Shown piece by piece: positions 16,901 through 25,178 of a stretch of 64,000 bases of DNA (positions are counted from its first letter, which is position 1; each line of letters begins with the position of its first letter). Origin of the DNA: JACVRW01 sp963812915 (GTDB taxonomy: Bacteria > Actinomycetota > Thermoleophilia > Solirubrobacterales > Thermoleophilaceae); NCBI GenBank assembly GCA_963812915.1, contig CAWEXB010000003.1, positions 471,416 through 535,415 of the forward strand, read 5' to 3'. The notes beneath the pieces were generated by a model. The model had not been told where the DNA came from. It saw only the letters and a list, made by a program, of their open reading frames with translations, and ran no database searches. A program made the position numbers and the translations under genes.

Positions 16901-17302
16901 ATGTCGCGGGAGACCATCGAAGTGGTGCGCAACGCCTACGAGGCGTTCAATCGAGGCGATCTCGAGGACATGGCCGCCGCTGCCGCACCGGAATTCGAGT
17001 ACGTCGCCACGGGCGTAATCCCCGGCGCCGGAGGCGTGTATCGCGGGCGGGAGGAATACCTGCGGTTCCTCGAGCAGTGGTGGAGCGAGTTCGACGAGCC
17101 CACAGTCGACGTGAACGAGCTGGCCGATGCTGGCGAACAGGTGCTGGCGTCCGTGACGTTCCGGGGCGGTGGCAAGCAGAGCCGCGTGGAGACAACATGG
17201 AGCCTCTGGCAACTCTGGACGGTGCGGGACGGCAAGATCGTGCGCGGGCAAGGGTTCACACGCAGGGAAGACGCACTCGAAGCGGCGGCGATGCGCGAGT
17301 AG
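16901..17302 (+). CDS. SnoaL/NTF2-like protein
   Basis: The 133-aa protein fits the SnoaL-like NTF2 fold: an N-terminal helix (IEVVRNAYEAFNRGDLEDM), APEFEYVATG, GVYRGREEYLRFLEQWW, then strands ending LWQLWTVRDGKIVRGQGF. Actinobacteria encode many such proteins as small-molecule binders or isomerases, and no catalytic Asp/His pair can be assigned with confidence. GGAG lies 6 bases before the ATG. It stands between two copies of the dispersed repeat. Confidence 0.85.
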   Translation: MSRETIEVVRNAYEAFNRGDLEDMAAAAAPEFEYVATGVIPGAGGVYRGREEYLRFLEQWWSEFDEPTVDVNELADAGEQVLASVTFRGGGKQSRVETTWSLWQLWTVRDGKIVRGQGFTRREDALEAAAMRE

Positions 17303-17765
17303 GCCGCCATCGTCTGCGCCGCCCGATGGACGGGAGCAACACTTGTGGGACCGGCGTCGCCCGCCGATGAGATCGTCGCCTTGGCGTGGCGGGCGCCGCC
17401 TCTCCGACCGGAGTTCGCGCTGATCCGGTGTCGAAACCCAGTGTGCCGCCGGTCTCGCCTTCGTCGAGGAGCAGCTCTGCCGAGCTGCGCCCCTGGTGCT
17501 CGTCCGACGCAGGAGCGAGCCCCGGCTCGGCGGCGAAGCCTGCGTCTACCAGGAGCGACACTCTTGCCGCCGATCGCCGAGAGTGCAGCTCGCATGGGGA
17601 AGCGGCACCCTTCTCCGCGCGGTCCCGCCGCGAAAGCCCGCCGCCCAGCGCACCGAGCACCAACCCAATCTCGGGGGCCAGGGGGAGGTCGGTGATCAAG
17701 CCGATGACGATGCCGAGCGCCAGTCCGGTCACCGCGCCGACGGCGATCGCGGGTCCGATGCTCAT
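17256..17765 (-). CDS. Small glycine-rich membrane protein, 3' end uncertain
   Basis: The first 45-50 residues form two short glycine-rich membrane segments (IGPAIAVGAVTGLALGIVIG and LAPEIGLVLGALGGGL), ending in a basic SRRDRAEKG. They look like a genuine small membrane protein. The frame then continues for about 120 residues through repeat copy 3 into low-complexity sequence and overlaps the end of the SnoaL-like gene on the opposite strand. The true protein is probably much shorter, with its stop lost by an indel or by repeat insertion. There is no clear ribosome site. Confidence 0.45.
   Translation of the reverse strand: MSIGPAIAVGAVTGLALGIVIGLITDLPLAPEIGLVLGALGGGLSRRDRAEKGAASPCELHSRRSAARVSLLVDAGFAAEPGLAPASDEHQGRSSAELLLDEGETGGTLGFDTGSARTPVGEAAPATPRRRSHRRATPVPQVLLPSIGRRRRWRPTRASPPLRVRLPCV
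17403..17505 (+). repeat. Dispersed intergenic repeat, copy 3
   Basis: The core is TTCGTCGAGGAGCAGCTCTG, with right end CTGGTGCTCGTCCGACGC and a diverged left end CTCCGACCGGAG. It overlaps the distal part of the minus-strand membrane-protein frame. Confidence 0.6.
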
Positions 17766-17924
17766 GCCGGCGAGTCTATGTCGGGCAGTGGTTGCTGGCG
17801 CGGCCGGAGTCCGTTGTGTGCGGTGCGCTGCGAGGGAGTAGGCTGAGTGGAACCGAGCCGGTTACGTCAGGCGCTTCATAGCCTCCCCGGAATCCAAAGC
17901 AAAGCGCCAGCGAAGGGGACTCCC

Positions 17925-18284
17925 ATGTCCCATCAGGCCTGCTGTAGCTCCCAGCCAGCCGGCGACCTCACAGAGGTCCTCATGCTGGACGGAGCCTTCG
18001 ACGGATCGAACGCCGCACAGGTCGAGTTGGCGCTCGGTGATGCGATCGATGCCGATAAACCACAGCTGGTCATCGACCTCAGAGGTGTGAGCTTTCTGGA
18101 CTCAACGATGCTCGGGGTGCTCATTCAGGGTGTGGGTGACACGGCCGCCCGCGGCGGCCAGCTCGCCCTGATTCGCCCCAATGCGACTGTATGGAGAGTG
18201 TTCGTGCTCACCGGCCTCAGTCGCAGCTTCCGTTCGTTCGGCCGCTTGGATGAGGCCTTGGCCGGCTTCGGGGTGCGAGCTTGA
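17925..18284 (+). CDS. STAS-domain anti-sigma factor antagonist
   Basis: The 119-aa STAS protein has TEVLMLDGAFDGSNAAQVE, VIDLRGVSFLDSTMLGVL and a C-terminal helix (FRSFGRLDEALAGF). Ser60 in FLDSTMLG is the residue phosphorylated by RsbW-type kinases in this family; the dephosphorylated form captures the anti-sigma factor. Plausible partners in the window are the SpoIIE phosphatase (1550-3593) and the RsbW-like kinase (45385-45774). The ATG at 17925 has AAGGGG 7 bases upstream. A Cys-Cys pair near the N-terminus (HQACCSS) is unusual. Confidence 0.88.
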   Translation: MSHQACCSSQPAGDLTEVLMLDGAFDGSNAAQVELALGDAIDADKPQLVIDLRGVSFLDSTMLGVLIQGVGDTAARGGQLALIRPNATVWRVFVLTGLSRSFRSFGRLDEALAGFGVRA

Positions 18285-18365
18285 CGCCGCTCCCGCGCCC
18301 GACTCGATGAAGGTGTCTGCTCGCGGCGACGTCGAAGTCCCGCTTCAGCCAGCGACGGTGGCCGG

Positions 18366-18722
18366 GTGGCTATTGTCTTGGCGGTGCCCGGCGCGCGGCT
18401 GTCGTTGATCGAGTTTCCCGCGGATGACCCCGAGCGGGCTCGACGCTTCTGGGCCGCGCTGCTGGGAAACCCCCTCGAGCCAAGGCACGAGGGGGAGGGC
18501 TGGCAAACACACTCAACGACCCCGCCAGTTGGGCTCCATCCGCGGGGTCGCGGGCCCGGCGACTCCTTCTCCTTGCCCTACTTCGCCGTAGCAGATCTGG
18601 CCGTGGCACTGGAGCAGGTCGAGGCGCTCGGCGGCAGCGTGGTCCATCCGGGCAGCGCATCGGCCGTCTGCAAAGACTCCGAGGGAAGCCCATTTGGGTT
18701 GACGCTGATGGCCGGCGGCTGA
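18366..18722 (+). CDS. VOC/glyoxalase-fold protein
   Basis: The protein of up to 118 aa has one VOC module pattern: LSLIEFPADDPERARRFWAALLG, YFAVADLAVALEQVEALGG and EGSPFGLTLM. Single-domain proteins of this type dimerise and often bind a metal, but this one has few candidate ligands in the usual positions, so activity is uncertain. The start is either GTG 18366 or GTG 18384; neither has a strong ribosome site. An inverted repeat begins 14 bp after the stop. Confidence 0.75.
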   Translation: MAIVLAVPGARLSLIEFPADDPERARRFWAALLGNPLEPRHEGEGWQTHSTTPPVGLHPRGRGPGDSFSLPYFAVADLAVALEQVEALGGSVVHPGSASAVCKDSEGSPFGLTLMAGG

Positions 18723-18735
18723 CCGCTCGCGCTTC

Positions 18736-18774
18736 ATTACGGCTCGACTTCAACTACATCGCGAGCCGTAATGC
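18736..18774. terminator. 12-bp inverted repeat downstream of VOC gene
   Basis: CATTACGGCTCG and CGAGCCGTAATG pair perfectly across a 15-nt loop. It lies 14 bp after the VOC stop codon and has no U-tract. It is a candidate terminator or binding/recombination site; the long loop is unusual for a terminator. Confidence 0.5.
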
Positions 18775-19124
18775 GCTCGCGACCAGTATCTCGCGACTTC
18801 GCGTAGTTCCGGTTCCCATGTGAGGCAGGAGCGCAGTGCCGGGCCTCGCATGGGAGCCGTGGCACTACGGGGCACCGCTACACGGTTTGCGTGCCCGGGC
18901 AACGATGACTGCCGCGCGTGTCATCGATCACCTCGCGCGGACTGTCATTCGTGGCCCTCCCGATCGTCGCCCTTCTCGGGCCATCCCGGGGCCTGGGTCT
19001 GCCAGGTCGCGCTCGTACAGCTCGCCGATCTCCTTCTAGACTCAGAGGGGCAAGCGCTCGACTGGTTCTACGGCCTCTTCCCCTCGTGCGCAACACAACA
19101 GAGAGCCGAGAGGACGAGGTAGCA
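18775..19124. other. Intergenic region, no gene seen
   Basis: Open frames cross this 350-bp region, but none has protein-like composition or a start. Short GATGAC/GTCATC inverted motifs occur near 18903-18925. I see nothing else. Confidence 0.5.
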
Positions 19125-19316
19125 GTGACAGATCCGGTCGAGGACCGCGAGGCCGCCGCCCAGCGGCTCCAATCGGCGCGACAGTCGCGTCACCTCTACT
19201 TGCTCCAGGCCGACGCGGCACTCGCTGAGCGGGCTGGCTACGCTGCGCTCCAGCTGGCCGTGCAGCGAGTCGCCGCCCGCGAAGCTTGGCTCACACGGCC
19301 CGAGAGACGCGGCTAG
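19125..19316 (+). CDS. Small helical protein (63 aa)
   Basis: A 63-aa Ala/Arg/Leu-rich protein (MTDPVEDREAAAQRLQSARQ, then HLYLLQADAALAERAGYAAL) starts at a GTG with GAGG 6-8 bases upstream. It is predicted to be all-helical. It is first in a run of three small plus-strand genes (19125, 19323, 19457). I do not recognise the family. Confidence 0.55.
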   Translation: MTDPVEDREAAAQRLQSARQSRHLYLLQADAALAERAGYAALQLAVQRVAAREAWLTRPERRG

Positions 19317-19322
19317 TCCCCG

Positions 19323-19460
19323 GTGAGACGCAAGAAGACCAGCGCCGCGAGCTCCGAGAAGGCGGCCAGAAAGCGCGCGCGGCTCTTAGAGCAGGTCCGC
19401 AGACGTTTCGACGAGCGCGTGGCTGGAACGCCACGACGCCGGCGACGCGGCGGGCGATGA
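19323..19460 (+). CDS. Small basic protein (45 aa)
   Basis: A 45-codon frame from GTG 19323 encodes a Lys/Arg-rich peptide (MRRKKTSAASSEKAARKRAR...) and stops in an ATGA overlap with the next gene. The overlap and the 6-bp gap to the previous gene support it, although the ribosome site is weak. Its charge suggests nucleic-acid binding. Confidence 0.45.
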   Translation: MRRKKTSAASSEKAARKRARLLEQVRRRFDERVAGTPRRRRRGGR

Positions 19461-19678
19461 TGGACGAGCAGGCGTGGCGCCTCGACGAGTTGCGCGAAGA
19501 GGCCCGTTATCGCCGCGAGCGCCTCGAGCTGTACAGGGCGAGGATGTACGGCGGGCGTGCCCGCAGCGAATACCGACTGAGGGAGTATGAGCGGGCCTCC
19601 GAAGGCGCCTGGGCGCGCCTTCGCCGAGCCGAAGCGCAACACTCCAGCATCTCTGCGGAGCGGCGGGGCGACTCTTAG
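19457..19678 (+). CDS. Small charged helical protein (73 aa)
   Basis: A 73-aa protein rich in Arg, Glu and Tyr (MDEQAWRLDELREEARYRRE, then ERASEGAWARLRRAEAQ) is predicted to form one long helix or coiled coil. Its ATG overlaps the stop of the preceding small gene. Its stop codon TAG overlaps the TAA of the convergent gene at 19675. No family is recognised. Confidence 0.5.
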   Translation: MMDEQAWRLDELREEARYRRERLELYRARMYGGRARSEYRLREYERASEGAWARLRRAEAQHSSISAERRGDS

Positions 19679-19851
19679 TTCCTGAAGGGGACTACGGGCC
19701 GGAAGCACTCCGCTTCGAGCCGGTCGCCGTTGTAATCGTCCAGCCGCTCGTAGGCCTCGGCGAGGCACGCGCTGGCAAACCCGAGCTCGTTTGCCGCCTG
19801 CGCGACGGTGTCGAGCAGCTCCCGCCTTGCCTTCGAGGTGGTATACGCCAT
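19675..19851 (-). CDS. Small conserved-looking protein (58 aa)
   Basis: The 58-aa protein (MAYTTSKARRELLDTVAQAA, then FASACLAEAYERLDDY) is mostly helical with a short C-terminal strand. It ends tail-to-tail with the plus-strand small gene, the two stop codons sharing two bases. The start at 19851 is the best in-frame ATG, without a clear ribosome site. Function is unknown. Confidence 0.5.
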   Translation of the reverse strand: MAYTTSKARRELLDTVAQAANELGFASACLAEAYERLDDYNGDRLEAECFRPVVPFRN

Positions 19852-19876
19852 CGAGTTGGTCAGACGCCCACAGATG

Positions 19877-20011
19877 TCAGAGGTCGTCTCCGGTCCGTAT
19901 GTCGCCGGGGTGGGCTGGATCGGGTGCCGACGCCCGCTTCCTCGCGTCCTTCTTGGCCTTCTTCTCCAGCCGACGCTCGCGGAGCGTGCGTTCACGGTTG
20001 AGCTTTGCCAT
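19877..20011 (-). CDS. Small highly basic protein (44 aa)
   Basis: The 44-aa protein (MAKLNRERTLRERRLEKKAK...) is strongly basic and helical, with a Pro/Asp-rich end. Similar short Lys/Arg-rich proteins are common beside cold-shock genes in actinobacteria, in my recollection. AGAGAAAGA precedes the ATG. It lies downstream of cspA-like 20149-20352 beyond a terminator, so it probably has its own promoter. Confidence 0.6.
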   Translation of the reverse strand: MAKLNRERTLRERRLEKKAKKDARKRASAPDPAHPGDIRTGDDL

Positions 20012-20093
20012 CGTGGTCTTTCTCTTGCCAGTTGAGGCCACGCGTGTCCTCCCGAGTTGTTGAGTTTCGAGCGCGCCGATGCCGCGCAGGGGC

Positions 20094-20127
20094 GAAAAGA
20101 CGGAAGGCCCGCGCACGAGCCCTCCGT
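20094..20127 (-). terminator. Rho-independent terminator of the cold-shock gene
   Basis: On the minus strand ACGGAGGGCTCG pairs with CGGGCCTTCCGT (two G-U pairs) around TGCG and is followed by TCTTTTC. It lies just after the cold-shock gene stop at 20149. Confidence 0.75.
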
Positions 20128-20148
20128 CGCTCATCGCATTCCGTGGGC

Positions 20149-20352
20149 CTAGAGCACCTGGACGTTCGCGGCTGCCGGGCCCTTGGTGCCCTGCTCGGCG
20201 TCGTAGCTGACCTTCGCGCCCTCGGCCAGTGACTTGAAGCCGCTGCCCTGAATCGCGTTGTGGTGCACGAACAGGTCCTTGCCGGGTTCATCCGGTGTGA
20301 TGAATCCGTAGCCCTTGTCGTCGCTGAACCACTTCACGGTTCCCATTGCCAT
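20149..20352 (-). CDS. cspA: Cold-shock domain protein
   Basis: The 67-aa single OB-fold cold-shock protein has RNP1 KGYGFI (13-18) and RNP2 DLFVHH (26-31), with the usual VKWFSDDKG start and a C-terminal AAANVQVL. It binds single-stranded RNA or DNA and prevents RNA structure. The start at 20352 follows a GGAGGGGG ribosome site by about 7 bases, and homology begins at once. An intrinsic terminator follows the stop. The symbol reflects the family; the paralogue number cannot be known. Confidence 0.95.
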   Translation of the reverse strand: MAMGTVKWFSDDKGYGFITPDEPGKDLFVHHNAIQGSGFKSLAEGAKVSYDAEQGTKGPAAANVQVL

Positions 20353-20850
20353 CTTTGTCCCCCTCCGGGATCTGTGCACTGCGAGACGCGGAGGGTGCTG
20401 GAAGGCAACGACTGCGGAAACGCGGAGCACTACTCTGGTCGAACGGACGCCCGACCCGTAGCACGAGCGTAGCGGCTCCCGCCGCGGGCCGGCCTGGACG
20501 CTTACCGGCGACCGCCCATATTTCACCACTCGCGATCGTCAGCGAGCGCGAGCAGGCCGGCGCCCAATCGCCCGACTCACCACTGAGGGCTCCGAGGCAA
20601 TCGCTCCTGCTTGCCCATGACTGCGCGCGGGACTTGTGTCGGGGTTGCCTTGCCCATGGTTGCCTCCTGTCTGGGGGCGGCCGCCGCGGCGGCCTGCCCG
20701 CTGGTGTTGGTGGGGACCGGCATCGGTGGCGATCACGCTGGGCAGCGGTCGCATCTCGGCCACGGCGCGGTAACGGCTGCGGCGACGGCCGGTTGGCGAG
20801 GCTCCGGGGCTGCTATACGTTGGGTTCAACCGGCTCGCGTCCCCACTGGC
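20353..20850. other. Intergenic region before the SARP regulator
   Basis: These 500 bp separate the divergent cold-shock and SARP genes. An open frame extends upstream of the SARP ATG to 20611 but has no family-like sequence. It presumably holds both promoters; I cannot place them. Confidence 0.5.
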
Positions 20851-23800
20851 ATGGACTTCCGCATTCTTGGCCCGCTCGAGGTCCTCGATGAGGGCCGAGC
20901 GATCACGCTCGGGGGGAGCAAGCAGCGGGCGCTGTTGGCGTTGCTGTTGCTGCACGCCAACGAGACGCTCACCACGGAGCGGCTGATCGACGAGCTCTGG
21001 GGCGAGCGGCCATCCGCCAATGCCGCCAAGACGGTGCAGGTGCAGATCTCCCGCCTGCGAAAGGCGCTGGTGGGCGAGGTCGGAAACGGCTCGTCCGGCG
21101 TGATCGTGACGCGCGAGCGCGGCTACGAGCTGAGGCTCGATCCCGACTGCCTCGACGCGCACCGATTCGAGCGGCTCGTGGCCGAAGGGCGCAGTGAGCT
21201 GGCCGGCGGCCACCCGGGGCGTGCCGTTTCGGCGCTCGAGGAGGCGCTGTCGCTGTGGCGCGGCCAACCGCTGGCGGAGCTCGCCTACCAGCCCTTTGCA
21301 CAGCAGGAGATCGGCCGCCTCGACGACCTGCGCGTCGCCGCCCTCGAGCAGCTGATCGAGGCGAAGCTGGCGCTCGGTGGCCATGCCGAGGTGGTGGGAC
21401 AGCTCGAGGCGCTGATCGCCGAACACCCCTACCGGGAGCGGCTGCGCGCGCAGCTGATGCTGGCGCTGTACCGCTCGGAGCGCCAGGCGGACGCGCTGCA
21501 GGCCTACCAGGACGCGCGCAGGACACTGGTCGACGAACTGGGGATCGAGCCGGGCGAGCGGCTCCGCGAGCTCGAGCGGGCGGTACTCGCGCAGGACCCG
21601 GGCCTCCACCTGGCGGCGGAGGAGCAGGCGGCCGGGTCGGGCGTGGAGACCCCGCGCGGGGCCCTTATAGGCCGCGAGCGCGAGCTGGCCGCGCTCGTCG
21701 GCGGTCTCGATGACGCCTTGGCCGGCCACGGGCGCCTCTTCCTACTCGTCGGCGAGCCAGGCATCGGCAAGAGCCGTCTTGCCGAAGAACTGATCGCGCA
21801 CGCCAGGGCGCGCGAGGCGCGTGTGCTCGTAGGCCGCTGCTGGGAGGCGGGCGGCGCCCCGGCCTACTGGCCTTGGGTCCAGGGTCTGCGGCCGTACCTC
21901 CGCGATACCGACGTGGAGAGCCTTCGATCTCATCTTCGCGAGGGAGCCGCCGACGTGGCCCGGCTCCTACCTGAGCTGCGAGGACTGCTCGACGATCTGT
22001 CGCCGGCCCCCCCGTTCGAGTCCGAGGGTGCGCGCTTCAGGCTCTTCGATTCCCTGACCGCCTTCCTGAGGAGCGTGGCGGCGGAGCGCCCGCTGGTGCT
22101 GGTGCTCGACGACCTCCACGCGGCCGACGAGCCGTCGCTCCTGTTGCTTCGGTTCGTCGCCCGCGAGCTCGGCGGGAGCCGCTTGCTGATCGTCGGCACG
22201 TACCGCGACGTCGATCCGACGCTCGCGGATCCGCTCACGACGACGCTCACCGAGCTGGCTCGCGAGCCGGTCACGCGAACGCTTGCGCTCGCCGGTCTTG
22301 GCGAGGCCGACGTCGCCCGCTTCATCGAACTCGTCGCGCCAAGCGCCTCAGCAGCGGAGCTGGCCCCGGTGGTGCACGCCGAGACCGAGGGCAACCCTCT
22401 CTTCGTCGGCGAGATCGTGCGACTGCTCGCCGCGGAGAGACGCCTGGACGAGCCCGCGTCGGCGAGGCTTGCGATACCGCAGAGCGTGAGGGACGTGATC
22501 GGCCGCCGCCTGCGCCACCTCTCGGCCGACTGTGACCGCCTGCTCACCCTCGCCTCGGTGCTCGGGCGCGAGTTCGATCTCGATGCGCTGGCCGCTGTCA
22601 GCGGACGTGAGCGTGACGCCATCCTCGAGTTGCTCGACGAGGCGACGGAGGCGCGCGTCGTCTCGGAGGCTCCCGGCACCATCGGCCGCGTTCGCTTCGC
22701 CCACGCGTTGATCCGTGACGCCGCCTACCACCGCCTGACGAGGAGCAACCAGGTACAGCTCCATCGCCAGGCCGGCGAGGCCCTCGAGACCCTCTACTCC
22801 CAGGACCTCGACCCCCACCTCGCCGAGCTCGCGCACCACTTCTTGGAGTCTGCCGTGGGTGGAGACGGCCAGAAGGCGGTCGACTACGCCAGGCGCGCCG
22901 GCGAGCGTGCCGGGCGGCTGCTGGCTTACGAGGAGGCGGCCCGCCTGTACCGGATGGCGCTCGCGGCACTCGACTCGAAGCAGTCGGCCGACGAGCCGAC
23001 TCGGGGCGAAGTGCTGCTAGCGCTGGGAGAGGCCCAGGCCCGCAGCGGCGAGATGGGGCCTGCGAAGGAAACGTTCGCGCAGGCCGCGGTCGCGGCAAGG
23101 GAGCTCGGCCTGCCGGAGGTGATAGCCCGTGCAGCGATCGGCTACGGCGGGCGGTTCGTCTGGCTGCGCTCCGGAAAGGACCGGCGGCTCGTTCCGCTGC
23201 TCCAAGACGCGCTCGCCGCGCTGCCCGAAGAGGACAGCGTGCTGCGGGTCAAGCTGCTCGCCCGGCTCGCCGGGGCGCTCCGCGACCAGCCTTGGCCAAG
23301 GCCCGTCTCCTCGATCAGCCGGGAAGCGGTCGAGATGGCCAGGAGGCTGCACGATCCAGCCACGCTCGCGTACGCCCTGGACAGCGTCTACGCAGGGATC
23401 ACCTATCCGCAGCAGGTCGCGGAGTGGCGCGCCACCGCTGACGAGCTGGTGCAGGCTGCCGAGGCGGCCGACGACAAGGAGCGGGCGTTCGCCGGGCACC
23501 AGCACGGCCTGGGAGTGCTGATGCTCGAGGGCGATCTCGAAGGTGTCGACGCCCAGCTGCAGGCGATGGAGCGGCTCGGCGACGAGCTCAGACAGCCCGC
23601 TCAGACATGGGCGCTCACGCTCACGCAGACGGCACGCGCCCTGTTCGCCGGTCAATTCCCGGACGCCGAGGCGGGCATCGACCGAACCCGCGAGCTAGGA
23701 CGCCGCGCCCAGACACCAGACGTCACGTTCTTCGGTTCGCAGGTCCTGCAGCAGTTCGTCTTGCGGAGGGAGCAGGGCCGCCTGGAGGAGGTGGAAGCCG

Positions 23801-24390
23801 CCCTCGAGCGCTTCGTCGACGAGTACCCCGGATTGGTCGTGCACCGCTGCGCGCTGGCGACCCTGCACACGGAGGCCGGGCGCCAGGCCAACGCCCGCCA
23901 CATCTTTGAAGCACTGGCAACCGATGACTTCGCGGAGCTGCCGTCACGCCAAGAATGGTTCTTCGGAGCCGGTCTCCTTTCGGAAGTCTGTGCCGTCCTC
24001 GGTGATCGCCGCCGCGCCGCCACCCTTTACGAACTGCTGCTGCCCTACGCCGGCTACAACCAACTCAACTACGTCGAGGTCTGCTGCGGCTCGACCTCCC
24101 GCTACCTAGGGCTCCTGGCAAGCACGATGTCGCGCTGGCAAGACGCCGAGTATCACTTTCAGGCCGCGATCGAGATGGACCAGCGCACGGGAGGATGGCC
24201 CTGGCTGGCGCACTCAAAGGCCGACTACGGCCGCATGCTCCTGGCACGCGGAACACCGCACGACCGCGAACAGGCCCGCGGCCTGTTGCACAGCGCCCGC
24301 GCCACCTACGACCAGCTCGGCATGGCCACCCACGCGGCGCGGGCCTCAGCACTGAGCGAAAGGGGCAGTCGAGAAACAGCCGGGCGCTGA
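20851..24390 (+). CDS. SARP/AfsR-type regulator with AAA-type ATPase and TPR region
   Basis: The 1179-aa regulator has an N-terminal OmpR-like winged helix (FRILGPLEVLDEGRAITLGG, TVQVQISRLRKAL, VTRERGYEL), a bacterial transcriptional activation domain to about residue 250 (YRERLRAQLMLALYRSERQA), then an ATPase with Walker A GEPGIGKS (301-308) and Walker B LVLVLDDLHAADE (Asp near 420). Helical TPR-like repeats fill the remaining half. Such proteins switch on secondary-metabolite or stress genes. The ATG at 20851 directly precedes the conserved domain. No biosynthetic cluster is visible nearby, so the target is unknown. Confidence 0.92.
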   Translation: MDFRILGPLEVLDEGRAITLGGSKQRALLALLLLHANETLTTERLIDELWGERPSANAAKTVQVQISRLRKALVGEVGNGSSGVIVTRERGYELRLDPDCLDAHRFERLVAEGRSELAGGHPGRAVSALEEALSLWRGQPLAELAYQPFAQQEIGRLDDLRVAALEQLIEAKLALGGHAEVVGQLEALIAEHPYRERLRAQLMLALYRSERQADALQAYQDARRTLVDELGIEPGERLRELERAVLAQDPGLHLAAEEQAAGSGVETPRGALIGRERELAALVGGLDDALAGHGRLFLLVGEPGIGKSRLAEELIAHARAREARVLVGRCWEAGGAPAYWPWVQGLRPYLRDTDVESLRSHLREGAADVARLLPELRGLLDDLSPAPPFESEGARFRLFDSLTAFLRSVAAERPLVLVLDDLHAADEPSLLLLRFVARELGGSRLLIVGTYRDVDPTLADPLTTTLTELAREPVTRTLALAGLGEADVARFIELVAPSASAAELAPVVHAETEGNPLFVGEIVRLLAAERRLDEPASARLAIPQSVRDVIGRRLRHLSADCDRLLTLASVLGREFDLDALAAVSGRERDAILELLDEATEARVVSEAPGTIGRVRFAHALIRDAAYHRLTRSNQVQLHRQAGEALETLYSQDLDPHLAELAHHFLESAVGGDGQKAVDYARRAGERAGRLLAYEEAARLYRMALAALDSKQSADEPTRGEVLLALGEAQARSGEMGPAKETFAQAAVAARELGLPEVIARAAIGYGGRFVWLRSGKDRRLVPLLQDALAALPEEDSVLRVKLLARLAGALRDQPWPRPVSSISREAVEMARRLHDPATLAYALDSVYAGITYPQQVAEWRATADELVQAAEAADDKERAFAGHQHGLGVLMLEGDLEGVDAQLQAMERLGDELRQPAQTWALTLTQTARALFAGQFPDAEAGIDRTRELGRRAQTPDVTFFGSQVLQQFVLRREQGRLEEVEAALERFVDEYPGLVVHRCALATLHTEAGRQANARHIFEALATDDFAELPSRQEWFFGAGLLSEVCAVLGDRRRAATLYELLLPYAGYNQLNYVEVCCGSTSRYLGLLASTMSRWQDAEYHFQAAIEMDQRTGGWPWLAHSKADYGRMLLARGTPHDREQARGLLHSARATYDQLGMATHAARASALSERGSRETAGR

Positions 24391-24475
24391 TACCAGCGGC
24401 CGGCGAATGAGTTCTACGAGCTTCTCCTTCTCGACGGTTGCAGGCGTGTCCGCTGGCGCGAGGCGCACTCTTGCG

Positions 24476-24577
24476 TCGGACGAGAGGAAGCTGTGCGCAA
24501 GCACCCGGTCGGTGGAGGCGCCGCACTCGCGTTCGTCGAGGAGCAGCACTGCCGACCTGCGCTACTGGTCGTCGTCC
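24476..24577 (+). repeat. Dispersed intergenic repeat, copy 4 (reference copy)
   Basis: The 102-bp copy has left end TCGGACGA, core TTCGTCGAGGAGCAGCACTG, CCTGCGCTACTGG and right end TCGTCGTCC. It lies between the convergent SARP and deaminase genes. Confidence 0.7.
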
Positions 24578-24690
24578 TTTCGCGGGCGTTGGGGCGGCAC
24601 CACGCGGACTCGGGCTTCGCCTTGGCGAGGGGGCGCGTCGTGACGGGGAGTCGAGACTTCCGCAGCTTTTCGGAGCGGTCGCCTCGAGGT

Positions 24691-25128
24691 TCAGGCGTAG
24701 TAGCCGTCGATCGGAACGCGAGCCTCGGCGAACAGCGCCGGGCCCTCGTAGGCGACCTCCGCCGCGTCGGGGCTGACGGCCGCGGGCGGCTTGAGCTCCT
24801 GCAACTGTTCGCCGGAGAGCGCGAAGACGACGCGCCCGAGGCCAGAGCGCGCGACCGCACCCGTGCACATCGGGCAGGGCTGGCAGCTCGTGTACATCGT
24901 GGTGTGCCGCGCGACGTCTGGGTCGAGCTGCCGAGCCGCCCATCGGGCCAGCTTGAGCTCGGGGTGGGCCGTGATGTCCCGCTCGGTCACGACGGTGTTG
25001 CGGTCCTCGGCCAGCACATCGCCCGCGGGCCCGACGAGCAGCGATCCGTACGGCATGTCGCCCGCGGCGCGCGCCGCGGCCGCCAGCTCGATGGCCCTGC
25101 GCAGGTGGCGTTCGTCAGCCTCGCTCAT
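24691..25128 (-). CDS. Cytidine/nucleoside deaminase-family protein
   Basis: The 145-aa zinc deaminase has HPE (55-57) supplying the zinc His and catalytic Glu, and PCPMC with Cys85 and Cys88. The general layout (AIELAAAARAAGDMPYGSLL, MYTSCQPCPMCTGAV) fits guanine-deaminase or TadA-like enzymes. The clade usually has H[AV]E; Pro at the middle position also occurs in guanine-deaminase relatives. It probably deaminates a purine base, though a tRNA role cannot be excluded. AGGAG lies 5 bases before ATG 25128. Confidence 0.88.
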   Translation of the reverse strand: MSEADERHLRRAIELAAAARAAGDMPYGSLLVGPAGDVLAEDRNTVVTERDITAHPELKLARWAARQLDPDVARHTTMYTSCQPCPMCTGAVARSGLGRVVFALSGEQLQELKPPAAVSPDAAEVAYEGPALFAEARVPIDGYYA

Positions 25129-25178
25129 CAGTCTCCTCGGTCGATCGTGGTGCATGCTCGGAGCCGTGTGGAACGCGC

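Noticed and set aside
20611..20850. N-terminal extension of the SARP regulator
   Set aside because: The upstream in-frame residues are not like the family; the winged-helix domain starts at ATG 20851.
24346..24549. Recurring minus-strand frames beginning MLLLDE or similar, over repeat copies (also near 15848, 49686 and 50744)
   Set aside because: They arise because the reverse complement of the repeat core contains an ATG-like start. Copy lengths (98, 101, 102, 103, 116, 117, 135) do not keep a common frame, and no ribosome sites or conserved continuation exist, so I treat them as non-coding.
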